A DNA stretch of 45,430 nucleotides from JADFXI01 sp050011415 (GCA_050011415.1 JBEKJD010000001.1:1-45430), one strand, 5' to 3'. Shown: positions 8,431-16,011, counted from the first letter of the stretch. Numbers and translations: made by a program. Notes: generated by a model from the sequence alone, not told the origin.

Positions 8431-9022
8431 CAAAGCCCTTGAGTATCTTCAGGCCCAGTTCCTGGCTCTTTTCAGGGTGAAATTGAGTTGCGAAGATGTT
8501 GTCTTTCCACACCATCGAGACAAAATCAACTCCATAATCAGTCCGTGCGGCAACAACACCTTCATCTTCCGGCACAACGTAATAAGAATGGACAAAGTAG
8601 AAATATGCATTGTCCTGAATGCCGTCAAAAATTGGCGGCTTTCTGAGCAGCCTGGCGGTATTCCATCCCATGTGGGGGATTTTTAGCCTGTCAACCCTGA
8701 ATTTAACGACCTTTCCCCTTAAAACATCCATCCCCCTGCAGAGACCGAACTCTTCTGATTCGGTGAAAAGTATCTGAAGACCGAGGCATATGCCGAGATA
8801 GGGCTTGCCCTTTTCAATCTCTTTCGTGATGCTGTCGAGGAGGCGCAAATCATCCAGGTTGCGCATGCAATCCTTGAAAGCTCCCACGCCCGGCAGCACA
8901 ACACCCTTTGCGTCGGCAATGACCTTGGGGTCAGCGGTTATCCTTGCATCAGCGCCGATCCTTATGAACGCCTTCTCAACACTCCTTATATTCCCCATTC
9001 CATAATCAACAATTGCAATCAC
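8408..9022 (-). CDS. hisH: Imidazole glycerol phosphate synthase glutaminase subunit
   Basis: HisH hydrolyses glutamine and passes ammonia to HisF in histidine synthesis. The 204 residues are a class I glutamine amidotransferase: PGVGAF oxyanion region (44-49), nucleophile C79 in GICLGLQ, and the H182/E184 pair in HPEKSQ. The start is GTG with a good Shine-Dalgarno aaggag, giving the typical first residues MIAIVDYGMGN. No other his genes are in the window, so it is separated from hisF here or lies at the edge of a his cluster elsewhere. It overlaps selB. Confidence 0.97.
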   Translation of the reverse strand: MIAIVDYGMGNIRSVEKAFIRIGADARITADPKVIADAKGVVLPGVGAFKDCMRNLDDLRLLDSITKEIEKGKPYLGICLGLQILFTESEEFGLCRGMDVLRGKVVKFRVDRLKIPHMGWNTARLLRKPPIFDGIQDNAYFYFVHSYYVVPEDEGVVAARTDYGVDFVSMVWKDNIFATQFHPEKSQELGLKILKGFDEFVRRS

Positions 9023-9156
9023 TTTTCAACTCCTTAAAGTTACAAAAAAGTCGCTGACCTTACCGCTATTTTTAATTATAATATAATTCCAGGATTATTT
9101 TATTCCTATATTCCGGGATATACCGGTGGGTGAAAGGTTCGGACACGTAAACTGTT

Positions 9157-9181
9157 ATGCCCGAGGTTCTTAATCGGGCAT
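9157..9181. other. Short perfect hairpin between hisH and hcp
   Basis: ATGCCCGA and TCGGGCAT form a perfect 8-bp stem around a 9-base loop, flanked by partly pairing ggacacgt and acgtcc. No T-run follows on either strand. It may be an RNA structure or relic; nothing more can be said. Confidence 0.3.
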
Positions 9182-9228
9182 CCAGACGTCCATTCACAAA
9201 GAGAGCTTTATAAAAATTTAATGAGAAA

Positions 9229-9264
9229 AATGAAGAGGCCCCGTCATGTTGGGGCCTCTTCATT
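9229..9264 (-). terminator. Rho-independent terminator of hcp
   Basis: A perfect 14-bp stem (9229-9242 with 9251-9264, core gaagaggcccc) and 8-base loop, followed on the minus strand by a run of T. It lies 25 bases after the hcp stop. Confidence 0.9.
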
Positions 9265-9289
9265 GATGTTTCTTCAGGTCCGTTTTAAA

Positions 9290-10954
9290 CTAAGCTGCCC
9301 TGACATCCTCACAGCAGTTGTCACCCAGGATCGTCCTTAAATCTTCCTCGGGCGTGTCCGCGATCGGTTTTATGTCAAAATTCTTTACGAGGACGTCAAG
9401 AACATTGGGTGTGATAAACGCCGGAAGCGTGGGGCCAAGGCGGATGTCCTTAATGCCCAGGTGCAAAAGAGTCAAGAGTATGGCCACGGCCTTCTGTTCA
9501 TACCATGAAAGGACAAGGGAAAGTGGTAGTTCATTCACCCCAACATTAAAGGCCTTGGCTAACGCAAGCGCTATCTGGACTGCAGAGTATGCGTCATTAC
9601 ACTGGCCTATGTCCAGCAGCCTCGGTATGCCGCCTATGTCGCCCAGGTCCTTGTCGAAGAAACGGAATTTGCCACAGGCAAGAGTCAGGATAACCGTGTC
9701 CTTTGGCGCTTTTTCCACAAATTCCGTGTAGTAGTTCCTGCCGGGCTTTGCCCCGTCGCAACCGCCCACGAGGAAGAAGTGGCGAATATTTCCGGACTTG
9801 ACAGCCTCGACCACTTTTCCCGCAACACCCAAAACAGCATTTCTGGCAAACCCGGTCATAACCTCTTTGCCCGGCGCATCTCCATCAAATCCCGGAAGCG
9901 AAAGGGCCCTTTCTATAACAGGTGCAAAATTGCCGTCTGAAACATGAGGGATATCAGGCCAGCCCACAAGTCCACATGTAAAGATGTTGGCCTTGTATGA
10001 ATCAAGAGGCTTTTGGAGGCAGTTGGTGGTCATCAGGATTGCGCCTGGGAAATGAGCAAACTCCTTGTGTTGGTTCTGCCATGCGGTCCCGAAGTGGCCG
10101 TAGAAGTGGGGATACTTCTTCAGTTCGGGATATCCGTGCGCGGGCAACATCTCGCCGTGGGTGTAGATGTTTATCCCCTTTCCCTCCGTCTGTTTCAGAA
10201 GGTCGAAAAGATCTTTAAGGTCATGGCCTGAAATCAGGATTGCCTTGCCATTCCTGTGACCAAGCGGAACATTTGTCGGGACTGGATTACCGTAGGTCCC
10301 GGTGTTTCCCGCATCCAGAAGTTCCATGGTCTTGAGGTTTATTTCTCCACATTTAAGCACAAGCCCAATCCAATCGTTTAGGCTAAGTTCGGTCTTTGTC
10401 ATGTCTGCCAGGGCTTCACTCATAAATGCATAGACCGCATCGTCGGTTTTTCCGAGGATCTGAGCATGATCTGCATAGGCGGCCACACCTTTTAAGCCGA
10501 AGAGCAGGATGTCCTGAAGCGACTGTATATCAGGGCTGATCGCAACATCGGGCACTTTTTCGACAACCTTTCTCCCCTGCTTTGCCAACTCATCGATTGA
10601 ATCCGCAGGCTTAAATGATGCGCTGCCGTGCGTGAAGTCTGTTTTGCCGCCTGCAGCCTTGACCCTTACCTTGAGAGCCTCGCGAAGACCAACGCACTTG
10701 TTGATCAATCGTTCGAACGGTTCGGGGTCGAAGTTCACGTTAGTGAGTGTAGAAAAAAGCCCTTTGGTTATAAATATGTTTACTTCACGATCAACTACGC
10801 CCACCTTTCTTCCTTCAACTGCCTGCAATGAAAGACCTTTCATTGCATAGATCAAAAGATCCTGCAATGCCGACAACTCCGGGTCCTTTCCGCATACTCC
10901 CATCTTGGTGCAACCCTTTCCCTGCGCTGCTTGCTCACACTGATAACAAAACAT
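9290..10954 (-). CDS. hcp: Hydroxylamine reductase / hybrid cluster protein Hcp
   Basis: Hcp reduces hydroxylamine and NO and takes part in nitrosative-stress defence and protein S-nitrosation. The 554 residues begin MFCYQCEQ, with cluster cysteines C3, C6, C15 and C21 (CX2CX8CX5C), the spacing of the [4Fe-4S] class found in strict anaerobes. Later motifs such as GGCDGAKPGRNYYTEF, LACGKFRF and DIGQCNDAYSA supply the 4Fe-2O-2S hybrid-cluster ligands. I reject a longer start 21 codons upstream because a strong ggagg lies just before this ATG and the family always begins at this motif. No hcr reductase gene is adjacent. The FNR-like palindrome at 11061-11076 lies 107 bases upstream. Confidence 0.98.
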   Translation of the reverse strand: MFCYQCEQAAQGKGCTKMGVCGKDPELSALQDLLIYAMKGLSLQAVEGRKVGVVDREVNIFITKGLFSTLTNVNFDPEPFERLINKCVGLREALKVRVKAAGGKTDFTHGSASFKPADSIDELAKQGRKVVEKVPDVAISPDIQSLQDILLFGLKGVAAYADHAQILGKTDDAVYAFMSEALADMTKTELSLNDWIGLVLKCGEINLKTMELLDAGNTGTYGNPVPTNVPLGHRNGKAILISGHDLKDLFDLLKQTEGKGINIYTHGEMLPAHGYPELKKYPHFYGHFGTAWQNQHKEFAHFPGAILMTTNCLQKPLDSYKANIFTCGLVGWPDIPHVSDGNFAPVIERALSLPGFDGDAPGKEVMTGFARNAVLGVAGKVVEAVKSGNIRHFFLVGGCDGAKPGRNYYTEFVEKAPKDTVILTLACGKFRFFDKDLGDIGGIPRLLDIGQCNDAYSAVQIALALAKAFNVGVNELPLSLVLSWYEQKAVAILLTLLHLGIKDIRLGPTLPAFITPNVLDVLVKNFDIKPIADTPEEDLRTILGDNCCEDVRAA

Positions 10955-11060
10955 GAATACCTCCTGAAGTTTATTTGTCCGGCCTGAAATTCCAAGTACA
11001 CGCCAAGGTATACTCAATTTGCGGCTTTAATTAAGTTTACAATTATAAGTTTAAAGTTGG

Positions 11061-11076
11061 TATGACGCAGGTCATA
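11061..11076 (-). promoter_or_regulatory. CRP/FNR-type operator of hcp
   Basis: TATGACGCAGGTCATA is a perfect 6-4-6 palindrome. On the minus strand a weak -10-like TAAACT (11034-11039) is 32 bases away centre to centre, as for a class II activator site at -41.5. It is one of five such sites in the window. Confidence 0.65.
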
Positions 11077-11150
11077 TTTACCGGAAAGTCAGCAAAATTG
11101 CATCGAGATATTAATGTCCTGTTCCTAACAGTTCTTTACATTATTTTGTC

Positions 11151-11218
11151 GTCATTCCGGGCTTGACCCGGAATCCAGTTCCCTGATTTTTCTGGATTCC
11201 CGCCTTCGCGGGAATGAC
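11151..11218. repeat. Double-hairpin dRS3-like repeat between divergent promoters
   Basis: Two half elements are mirror images. The left holds attccggg-cttga-cccggaat (8-bp stem) and the right holds attcccgc-cttc-gcgggaat (8-bp stem). The outer ends gtcattcc and ggaatgac, and the inner ccag and ctgg, also pair, so the whole can fold as one long hairpin or two short ones. The half sequence resembles the Neisseria dRS3 repeat and similar dispersed repeats in many genomes. It separates the hcp and CBS operators. Confidence 0.75.
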
Positions 11219-11256
11219 AAGACATGCAAACTTACATCTGAGACACCACACTAATA

Positions 11257-11300
11257 TATGATTAACATCATACAACTTCATTAGCCGCTGTTGTTATAGT
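11257..11300 (+). promoter_or_regulatory. CRP/FNR-type operator and -10 of the CBS-HPP-MOSC genes
   Basis: TATGATTAACATCATA (11257-11272) is a 6-4-6 palindrome of the family described at 11061. TATAGT (11295-11300) is a good -10 whose centre lies 33 bases downstream; transcription should begin near 11307, placing the operator at about -42. No -35 hexamer is evident, which is expected when an activator is needed. Confidence 0.65.
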
Positions 11301-11344
11301 ATGGTATCCGGCATGCAGCGGATAAATATCAAGGGAGGCCTCAA

Positions 11345-11962
11345 ATGGACGATACAACAGAAAAGAAGGATATTCCCCTGGAGATAGAAATATCGGATGA
11401 TGATATTTTTGAGGCTATGAAGGATATCCAGGGCTATCTGGACATCACTCCTGCCGATCTGAAAGAGATTTACAAGTTTGCCTATCGTCACGCTTACGAC
11501 AGAATTATGAAGTCGGTCCGGGCCCGCGACATCATGACAAGGGAAGTTTTTTCAGTTAGAAGATCGACCCCCTTAAAGGAAGTTGCCGAAGTGATGGCTG
11601 CCAGGGGAGTTTCCGGGGTGCCTGTTCTTGAAGATGACGGAAGAATAGCAGGGGTCATTTCAGGAAAGGACTTTCTGGCAAATATGGGCGCCAAAGACAA
11701 AAAGAATTTTATGGCTGTTGTTGCAGAGTGTCTTAAAGGCGAGGGATGTATCACAATGCCGATCCGCTGTAAAAAAGCTGAAGACCTTATGACATCTCCG
11801 GCTATAGCCGTTGACGAAAACACAATGGTAACGGAGATAGCCGCCATTTTCTCTGCAAAAAAAATAAACAGGGTCCCTGTTACGGATAAGAATGGGGCGC
11901 TCATCGGCATTGTTACGAGAACTGACATTGTGCATAGCTCTACGGTCAGGCTCAGGACCTGA
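11345..11962 (+). CDS. CBS-domain pair protein
   Basis: The 205 residues have an acidic N-terminal region (1-55; ITPADLKEIYKFAYRHAYDRI) and two CBS domains: ARDIMTREVFSVRRST to about 115, and AEDLMTSPAIAVDENT to about 200. CBS pairs bind adenosine nucleotides and act as energy or redox sensors. The neighbour 5 bases downstream is an HPP membrane protein; HPP and CBS domains also occur fused in other bacteria, so this protein probably gates that transporter. A Shine-Dalgarno ggagg precedes the ATG. Its promoter carries an FNR-like operator. Confidence 0.9.
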   Translation: MDDTTEKKDIPLEIEISDDDIFEAMKDIQGYLDITPADLKEIYKFAYRHAYDRIMKSVRARDIMTREVFSVRRSTPLKEVAEVMAARGVSGVPVLEDDGRIAGVISGKDFLANMGAKDKKNFMAVVAECLKGEGCITMPIRCKKAEDLMTSPAIAVDENTMVTEIAAIFSAKKINRVPVTDKNGALIGIVTRTDIVHSSTVRLRT

Positions 11963-11967
11963 CTGGA

Positions 11968-12525
11968 ATGCCACCGCTCAACATGATCATGGAATATCTG
12001 CAAAAGATGAAGGGTTCGACGAAGAGCCCGCCTGCAGTCGGCCTCTCTGAAGTCCTATGGTCCTGGATAGGTGCTTTTCTGGGCATAGCGACAGTTGCCC
12101 TGATCAGTTACAAGCTTTTGGAAAGCACAGGATTTACCCTGATAATAGGCTCTTTCGGCGCTTCCGCAGTATTGATCTATGGCGCTATAAAGAGTCCTCT
12201 GGCACAACCGCGCAATCTTATCGGCGGGCATGTTCTTTCTGCTCTTGTCGGCGTCACCTCCTGGCAGATGTTCAGTAGCCAAATGTGGCTTGCCGCTCCT
12301 TTGGCAGTTGCAACAGCTATAGCCGTAATGCATACAACAAAAACACTGCATCCACCTGGTGGAGCAACAGCGCTCATAGCTGTTATAGGGGGTGAGAGCG
12401 TTCACAAGCTCGGATATTTATATGTTATTCTTCCAGCAGGTGCAGGCGCATTGATTATGCTCCTGGTCGCTCTTTTGGTAAATAATATACCTAAAACCAG
12501 AAGGTATCCTGAATTCTGGTTCTGA
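11968..12525 (+). CDS. HPP-family integral membrane protein, candidate nitrite transporter
   Basis: The 185 residues contain four or five hydrophobic segments (about 32-50, 55-72, 85-100, 103-120 and 143-168) and the signature HPPGGATAL that names the family. Plant and cyanobacterial HPP proteins are known to move nitrite across membranes. Here the protein lies next to a CBS protein and under the same type of operator as hcp, which fits nitrite traffic, but transport has not been shown for this branch. No Shine-Dalgarno precedes the first ATG; a start at the internal Met-Ile-Met (11983) is possible. Translation is probably coupled to the CBS gene. Confidence 0.88.
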   Translation: MPPLNMIMEYLQKMKGSTKSPPAVGLSEVLWSWIGAFLGIATVALISYKLLESTGFTLIIGSFGASAVLIYGAIKSPLAQPRNLIGGHVLSALVGVTSWQMFSSQMWLAAPLAVATAIAVMHTTKTLHPPGGATALIAVIGGESVHKLGYLYVILPAGAGALIMLLVALLVNNIPKTRRYPEFWF

Positions 12526-12563
12526 TGGCTATGATCGTTTTTGACAGGAAAGGATAGAATCTG

Positions 12564-13211
12564 ATGATAATCCAATCGCTCAATGTCGGACTTCCGGCCA
12601 AAGAGATATTTTTTGGTAAAGAGGTCATAACGGGCATCTGTAAAAAACCTGTTATGGGCCCCGTGCACCTCACGAAGACCGGTTTTGCCGGTAACGGAGT
12701 TGCTGACTTGAAACACCACGGGGGACTTGATAAAGCGGTTTGTGTGTATGGCGCCAATCATTATCCTTACTGGGAGGAAGTACTTAAAAGGATCTTGCCT
12801 GCGGCTGCTTTTGGCGAGAACCTTTCACTTTCCAACGTTGATGAGGCTGAAGTATGCATAGGCGATATTTTTCAGCTGGGGACTTCAGTCGTTCAGGTAA
12901 GCCAGCCCCGTCAGCCGTGCTCAACCCTTGCGGCGAGGTATGGCAGGAGCGATATGGTGAAGCTTGTTGTCGATTCCGGAAGAACCGGGTACTATTTCAG
13001 GGTGCTCGAAGAGGGGATTGTGGAAACCGGAAATGCTCTTATTCTCAAGGAAATGGATCGTAACGGTATAACCGTTTCTTTCGCCAATCGGATATACCAT
13101 CATGACAGGAAAAACCGTGAGGGAATAGAAAAGGTTTTAGCAATTGAGTCTCTCTCAGAATCGTGGCGCGAATCATTTATTAAATTGAGAGAGGATTCCT
13201 GCCATCATTAA
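12564..13211 (+). CDS. MOSC-domain protein, YiiM-like
   Basis: The 215-residue protein has a MOSC domain over about residues 20-160: GFAGNGVADLKHHGGLDKAVCVY, FGENL, GD-F-LG and QPRQPC with the conserved Cys that binds sulfur or molybdenum cofactor. The C-terminal third resembles YiiM. E. coli YiiM reduces 6-N-hydroxylaminopurine using the molybdenum cofactor, so a role in N-hydroxylated compound reduction is plausible and would fit the hydroxylamine theme of this region; this is inference. It lies 38 bases after the HPP gene, likely in the same operon, and ends before a strong bidirectional terminator. Confidence 0.88.
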   Translation: MIIQSLNVGLPAKEIFFGKEVITGICKKPVMGPVHLTKTGFAGNGVADLKHHGGLDKAVCVYGANHYPYWEEVLKRILPAAAFGENLSLSNVDEAEVCIGDIFQLGTSVVQVSQPRQPCSTLAARYGRSDMVKLVVDSGRTGYYFRVLEEGIVETGNALILKEMDRNGITVSFANRIYHHDRKNREGIEKVLAIESLSESWRESFIKLREDSCHH

Positions 13212-13239
13212 AAGCTTATATTTTCTAACAGTAAAATCT

Positions 13240-13278
13240 GTCAGGCTATAGGGAATCATATATTTCCTATAGCCTGAC
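13240..13278. terminator. Bidirectional terminator between MOSC gene and cupin gene
   Basis: GTCAGGCTATAGG (13240-13252) pairs perfectly with CCTATAGCCTGAC (13266-13278). The plus strand continues ccttttct, and the minus strand continues agatttta. It separates convergent genes. Confidence 0.85.
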
Positions 13279-13287
13279 CCTTTTCTA

Positions 13288-13602
13288 CTATTCGACCGGC
13301 GTTACCACTGCCATCACTACCAGTTTTTCACCTTTATTTGCCTCAAATCCATGCTGCACCATTGGATCGCAGAGAATGCATGTTTTTTCATCAGCCTCTA
13401 TGCTCTCATCACCGACCGTAAAAGTACCTTTCCCCTCGACGCAGTACATGAGAAGCCTGATCGGAGCCTTATGCGGCTCAAGCTTTTGTCCTTTATCAAG
13501 ACACATCAAGGCTATACGCATTTCAGGTTTATCGGAAAGCATCTCCCTTGAAATCTTGCCGCTATCAAATTTTATCAACTGCTTGAGATTGAGCACTTCC
13601 AT
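13288..13602 (-). CDS. Small single-domain cupin
   Basis: The 104 residues form one cupin fold: MCLDKGQKLEPHKAPIRLLMYCVEGKGTF and IEADEKTCILCDPMVQHGFEANKGEKLVVM. H43 and H84 are possible metal ligands, with Cys residues near the predicted pocket. Function cannot be read from such short cupins; oxygen or redox sensing and small-molecule binding are both possible. A ggagg precedes the ATG. A perfect palindrome at 13671-13687 lies upstream, about where a class I activator would bind relative to TATACT at 13623-13628. It is transcribed away from the Cys-rich gene in the same direction. Confidence 0.8.
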   Translation of the reverse strand: MEVLNLKQLIKFDSGKISREMLSDKPEMRIALMCLDKGQKLEPHKAPIRLLMYCVEGKGTFTVGDESIEADEKTCILCDPMVQHGFEANKGEKLVVMAVVTPVE

Positions 13603-13670
13603 AGTATCCTCCCTTATTCATTAGTATAGAGTCCATCTTTCCAACTTACTGCTTGACGCGGACTTCTCTG

Positions 13671-13687
13671 ACCTCAACTTTTGAGGT
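13671..13687 (-). promoter_or_regulatory. Palindrome upstream of the cupin gene
   Basis: ACCTCAA-CTT-TTGAGGT is a perfect 7-3-7 inverted repeat. Its centre is about 53 bases upstream of the -10-like TATACT (minus strand, 13623-13628). It may be an operator; it differs from the TATGAY family. Confidence 0.3.
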
Positions 13688-13724
13688 TGACAAAGGTATA
13701 AAAAATTTGATCGGTCTGTAACAG

Positions 13725-13979
13725 TTAAGTATTCTGGTTTTGCTCTCGCAGTTTTTTCATCAGCCGTTCATACTTCTCTGCACCGACGCATTCCTTGGCA
13801 GCCGGACACCACTCAATGCATGAGGGTACCATGTCCCGAGTTATTGTTTTTCCACACCCTTTGCAGTTCATCTCAGGCTCATCTGTCCATATTTCATTTT
13901 TTTGGGTGCAAAAGGCACAAATCAATTCTTCCGGGTACGGATTCCTTATCTCCCTGCTTCCTGGGCAACTCTCTTTCAT
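13725..13979 (-). CDS. Cys-rich zinc-ribbon or Fe-S small protein
   Basis: I do not recognise a characterised family. The 84 residues contain eight cysteines: C5, C21/C24 and C39/C42 (two CX2C pairs like a zinc ribbon), then C54, C58 and C64 in SCIEWCPAAKECVG. The C-terminal tail is helical and basic. It is cytosolic (no signal peptide). Similar small Cys-rich proteins are common in anaerobes and are sometimes labelled phosphohydrolase without evidence. Its start is 35 bases from the FNR-like operator at 14014, but that operator's -10 geometry fits the plus strand. Confidence 0.75.
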   Translation of the reverse strand: MKESCPGSREIRNPYPEELICAFCTQKNEIWTDEPEMNCKGCGKTITRDMVPSCIEWCPAAKECVGAEKYERLMKKLREQNQNT

Positions 13980-14013
13980 AATTCTTAGTTTAGCACCATA
14001 TCACACACGACGC

Positions 14014-14056
14014 TATGATTCAGGTCATAAAAAGATAAAATATTAGTTGGTAAAAT
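14014..14056 (+). promoter_or_regulatory. CRP/FNR-type operator and -10 of the DUF438/hemerythrin gene
   Basis: TATGATTCAGGTCATA (14014-14029) matches the 6-4-6 family. TAAAAT (14051-14056) lies 32 bases downstream centre to centre, predicting a start near 14063 and an untranslated leader of about 180 bases. Confidence 0.6.
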
Positions 14057-14090
14057 AGAAGATGATTGTAGGGCATATGTTTCAGAGCAA

Positions 14091-14180
14091 ATGACGCCGG
14101 AGGAAAAAGCACTTATGGACATGACTGCTCTACCAGTGACTGGACACCCGGCAGCGTCTGATCTTGGTGGATTGCATTAA
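14091..14180 (+). other. Possible 29-codon leader ORF before the DUF438 gene
   Basis: An ATG opens a frame of 29 codons (MTPEEKALMDM...) ending in TAA inside the predicted leader. There is no clear Shine-Dalgarno. It may be a leader peptide, a gene relic or chance. Confidence 0.2.
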
Positions 14181-14241
14181 ATGAATGTATACTTTCAGTA
14201 ATGGGCCAACGTTAATCAGGTAAATAAAAAAGGAGATTGCC

Positions 14242-15669
14242 ATGGAACTATCCGCCTCAACCAAGATCGCCGATCTGTTGACAAAATATCCATTTTTAAA
14301 AGAGCTTCTCATAAATTTCGACCCGCACTTCAATGCGCTTAACAACCCTGTTATTATGAGGACCCTCGGCCGTATTGCGACAATGAGCAAAGTCTCTTTC
14401 ATGACAGGCGTCTCGCTCAAACAGTTATTCCCCTTCATTGTCGCTGAAGTGAAGAACAGAACAGGCGAAACGCTTATCGTAAAACTTAATGAGCCTGAAG
14501 GTCAGTCCGATGAGTCGACCCAGCGGCTTGAAACCCTGAAAGGGATTATCAAGGATCTGCACAAAGGCGGCGACAAGCAACTCCTTACCGAGCGCTTCAA
14601 CGAACTCATCAAAGACGTTGCACCATGGGAAATAGCGAACATGGAGCAGCAGTTAATGGCGGAAGGTATGCCGCAGGAGGAGATAAAAAGACTCTGCGAC
14701 GTCCATGTTGAGGTATTCAAAAAATCTCTTGATAGGAAGGTCGTCCCAGGTTTGCCTGCCGGCCATCCCGTGCATACCTTAATGCTCGAAAACAGGGCCG
14801 CTGAAGATATCATGAAAGAGATTGAAGCGGTCGGCGGCATACAGGACGACGGGAAGCGGCTGTCAGCTCTTTTTGAACGGCTGTCGGAACTTGATGTCCA
14901 CTACATAAGAAAAGAAAACCAGCTTTTCCCCATTCTCGAGTCAAAGGGGATATCGGGTCCGTCGAAGGTCATGTGGTCGCTCCACGACGATATCCGCGCA
15001 ATGCTGAAGGATGTGAAGGCAAAGATTCGATCTGGCAGCGTCAAGGAAGTCGAGATAAAAGCCGTACTATATATGATCAACGACATGATCTATAAGGAAG
15101 AGCATATATTCTTCCCAATGGCGCTAGAATCACTTACCGAAGAAGATTGGGGACGGGTCCGGGATGGAGAAGATGAAGTGGGCTACGCCTGGGTAAAGCC
15201 GGAGAGCACCTGGCAGCCATCGTCACGCGCTATGAGCGTAGAGCGCATGATCGAAAATATAGGACGTATAAATCTCGATACTGGACTTCTTACCATTGAG
15301 CAGATAAATCTTATTCTCACCAATCTGCCCCTGGATATATCATTTGTGAACGAACAGGATGAGGTCATCTATTACTCTCAGACTCCTGAGAGGATATTTC
15401 CCAGGAGTCCCGGCATTATCGGCAGGAAAGTACAGAACTGCCATCCTCCGAAAAGCGTTGATACAGTTGAAAGAATACTCGAAGCTTTTAAGGCGGGGAC
15501 ACGGGACGTTGCGGATTTCTGGATTCAAATGAAAGGCCGTTTTCTGCATATCCGGTACTTTGCCGTGAGGGATAAGGAGGGAAAGTATAAAGGAACGCTT
15601 GAAGTAAGTCAGGATGTGACTGAAATCAGGAATCTCGAAGGCCAGAAACGTCTTTTAGACTGGAATTGA
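14242..15669 (+). CDS. DUF1858-DUF438-hemerythrin-PAS protein
   Basis: The 475 residues have four parts. An N-terminal DUF1858-like domain (about 1-65, TKIADLLTKYPFLKELL) precedes DUF438 (about 90-160, LHKGGDKQLLTERFNELIKDVAP). A hemerythrin-like four-helix region (about 170-295) has spaced His/Glu residues (HPVHTLMLENRAAED, LDVHYIRKENQLFPILE, LHDDIRAML, YKEEHIFFPM). A C-terminal PAS domain (about 345-465) ends SQDVTEIRNLE. The layout parallels RIC/YtfE/ScdA proteins, di-iron proteins that repair or protect iron centres under NO stress, with a PAS sensor added. An aaaggag ribosome site supports the start. The FNR-like operator at 14014 ties it to hcp. Confidence 0.9.
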   Translation: MELSASTKIADLLTKYPFLKELLINFDPHFNALNNPVIMRTLGRIATMSKVSFMTGVSLKQLFPFIVAEVKNRTGETLIVKLNEPEGQSDESTQRLETLKGIIKDLHKGGDKQLLTERFNELIKDVAPWEIANMEQQLMAEGMPQEEIKRLCDVHVEVFKKSLDRKVVPGLPAGHPVHTLMLENRAAEDIMKEIEAVGGIQDDGKRLSALFERLSELDVHYIRKENQLFPILESKGISGPSKVMWSLHDDIRAMLKDVKAKIRSGSVKEVEIKAVLYMINDMIYKEEHIFFPMALESLTEEDWGRVRDGEDEVGYAWVKPESTWQPSSRAMSVERMIENIGRINLDTGLLTIEQINLILTNLPLDISFVNEQDEVIYYSQTPERIFPRSPGIIGRKVQNCHPPKSVDTVERILEAFKAGTRDVADFWIQMKGRFLHIRYFAVRDKEGKYKGTLEVSQDVTEIRNLEGQKRLLDWN

Positions 15670-15690
15670 TTATATTCATCACCTGTTTTC

Positions 15691-15734
15691 TATGACATAC
15701 ATCATATTTTTTGCAATGCATTACATTATATGAT
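15691..15734 (+). promoter_or_regulatory. CRP/FNR-type operator and -10 of the 30-residue peptide gene
   Basis: TATGACATACATCATA (15691-15706) is a further copy of the family. TATGAT (15729-15734) lies 33 bases downstream centre to centre, predicting transcription from about 15741. The leader contains a small CGCAGC-TTT-GCTGCG hairpin. Confidence 0.6.
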
Positions 15735-15821
15735 AATATTAGTTCGGCTGGGTGTAATTGCCCGATACGTCGCAGCTTTGCTGCGGGCTATTTATTAAAA
15801 ACATTTTAAAGGAGATTAACC

Positions 15822-15914
15822 ATGGACATATCGGTTATAGCAACCATCGGCTTTACCTCTCTTGCAATCGTCGGGATACTTATCCTCTTGGTGAGGACCG
15901 GCAAAAAGACATAA
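15822..15914 (+). CDS. 30-residue single-helix membrane peptide
   Basis: This short gene reads MDISVIATIGFTSLAIVG, continues with ILILLV and ends RTGKKT: one membrane helix (about 5-24) with a basic, cytosolic C-terminus. A strong ribosome site (aaaggagatt, 5 bases before ATG) is nearly the same as that of the DUF438 gene. It has its own predicted promoter with an FNR-like operator. Single-helix peptides of this size commonly serve as accessory subunits of respiratory complexes or transporters (CydX and KdpF are known examples). Its convergent neighbour is the octaheme/Mo operon under the same operator type, so an accessory role there is a reasonable guess only. Confidence 0.65.
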   Translation: MDISVIATIGFTSLAIVGILILLVRTGKKT

Positions 15915-16011
15915 TCCAGGATAGCAGATTTTTTGGCGAAAACCAGCGCAGGGAACGGACATTTTTATTTTAGCGATAAGGGTACTTTTTTATTCGGTAT
16001 TAAAGTGTCAC

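Larger units (their letters stand above)
10955..11344. other. 390-base divergent intergenic region, hcp and CBS-HPP
   Basis: It contains, from left to right, the hcp leader, the hcp operator (11061), the double-hairpin repeat (11151-11218), the CBS-HPP operator (11257) and its -10 TATAGT (11295). No coding sequence is supported here. Confidence 0.7.

Noticed and set aside
7978..8442. 154-codon plus-strand frame
   Set aside because: Antisense of selB GTPase region, which is firmly identified.
9072..9263. 63-codon minus-strand frame
   Set aside because: It runs through the hcp terminator and a hairpin and has no ribosome site or family.
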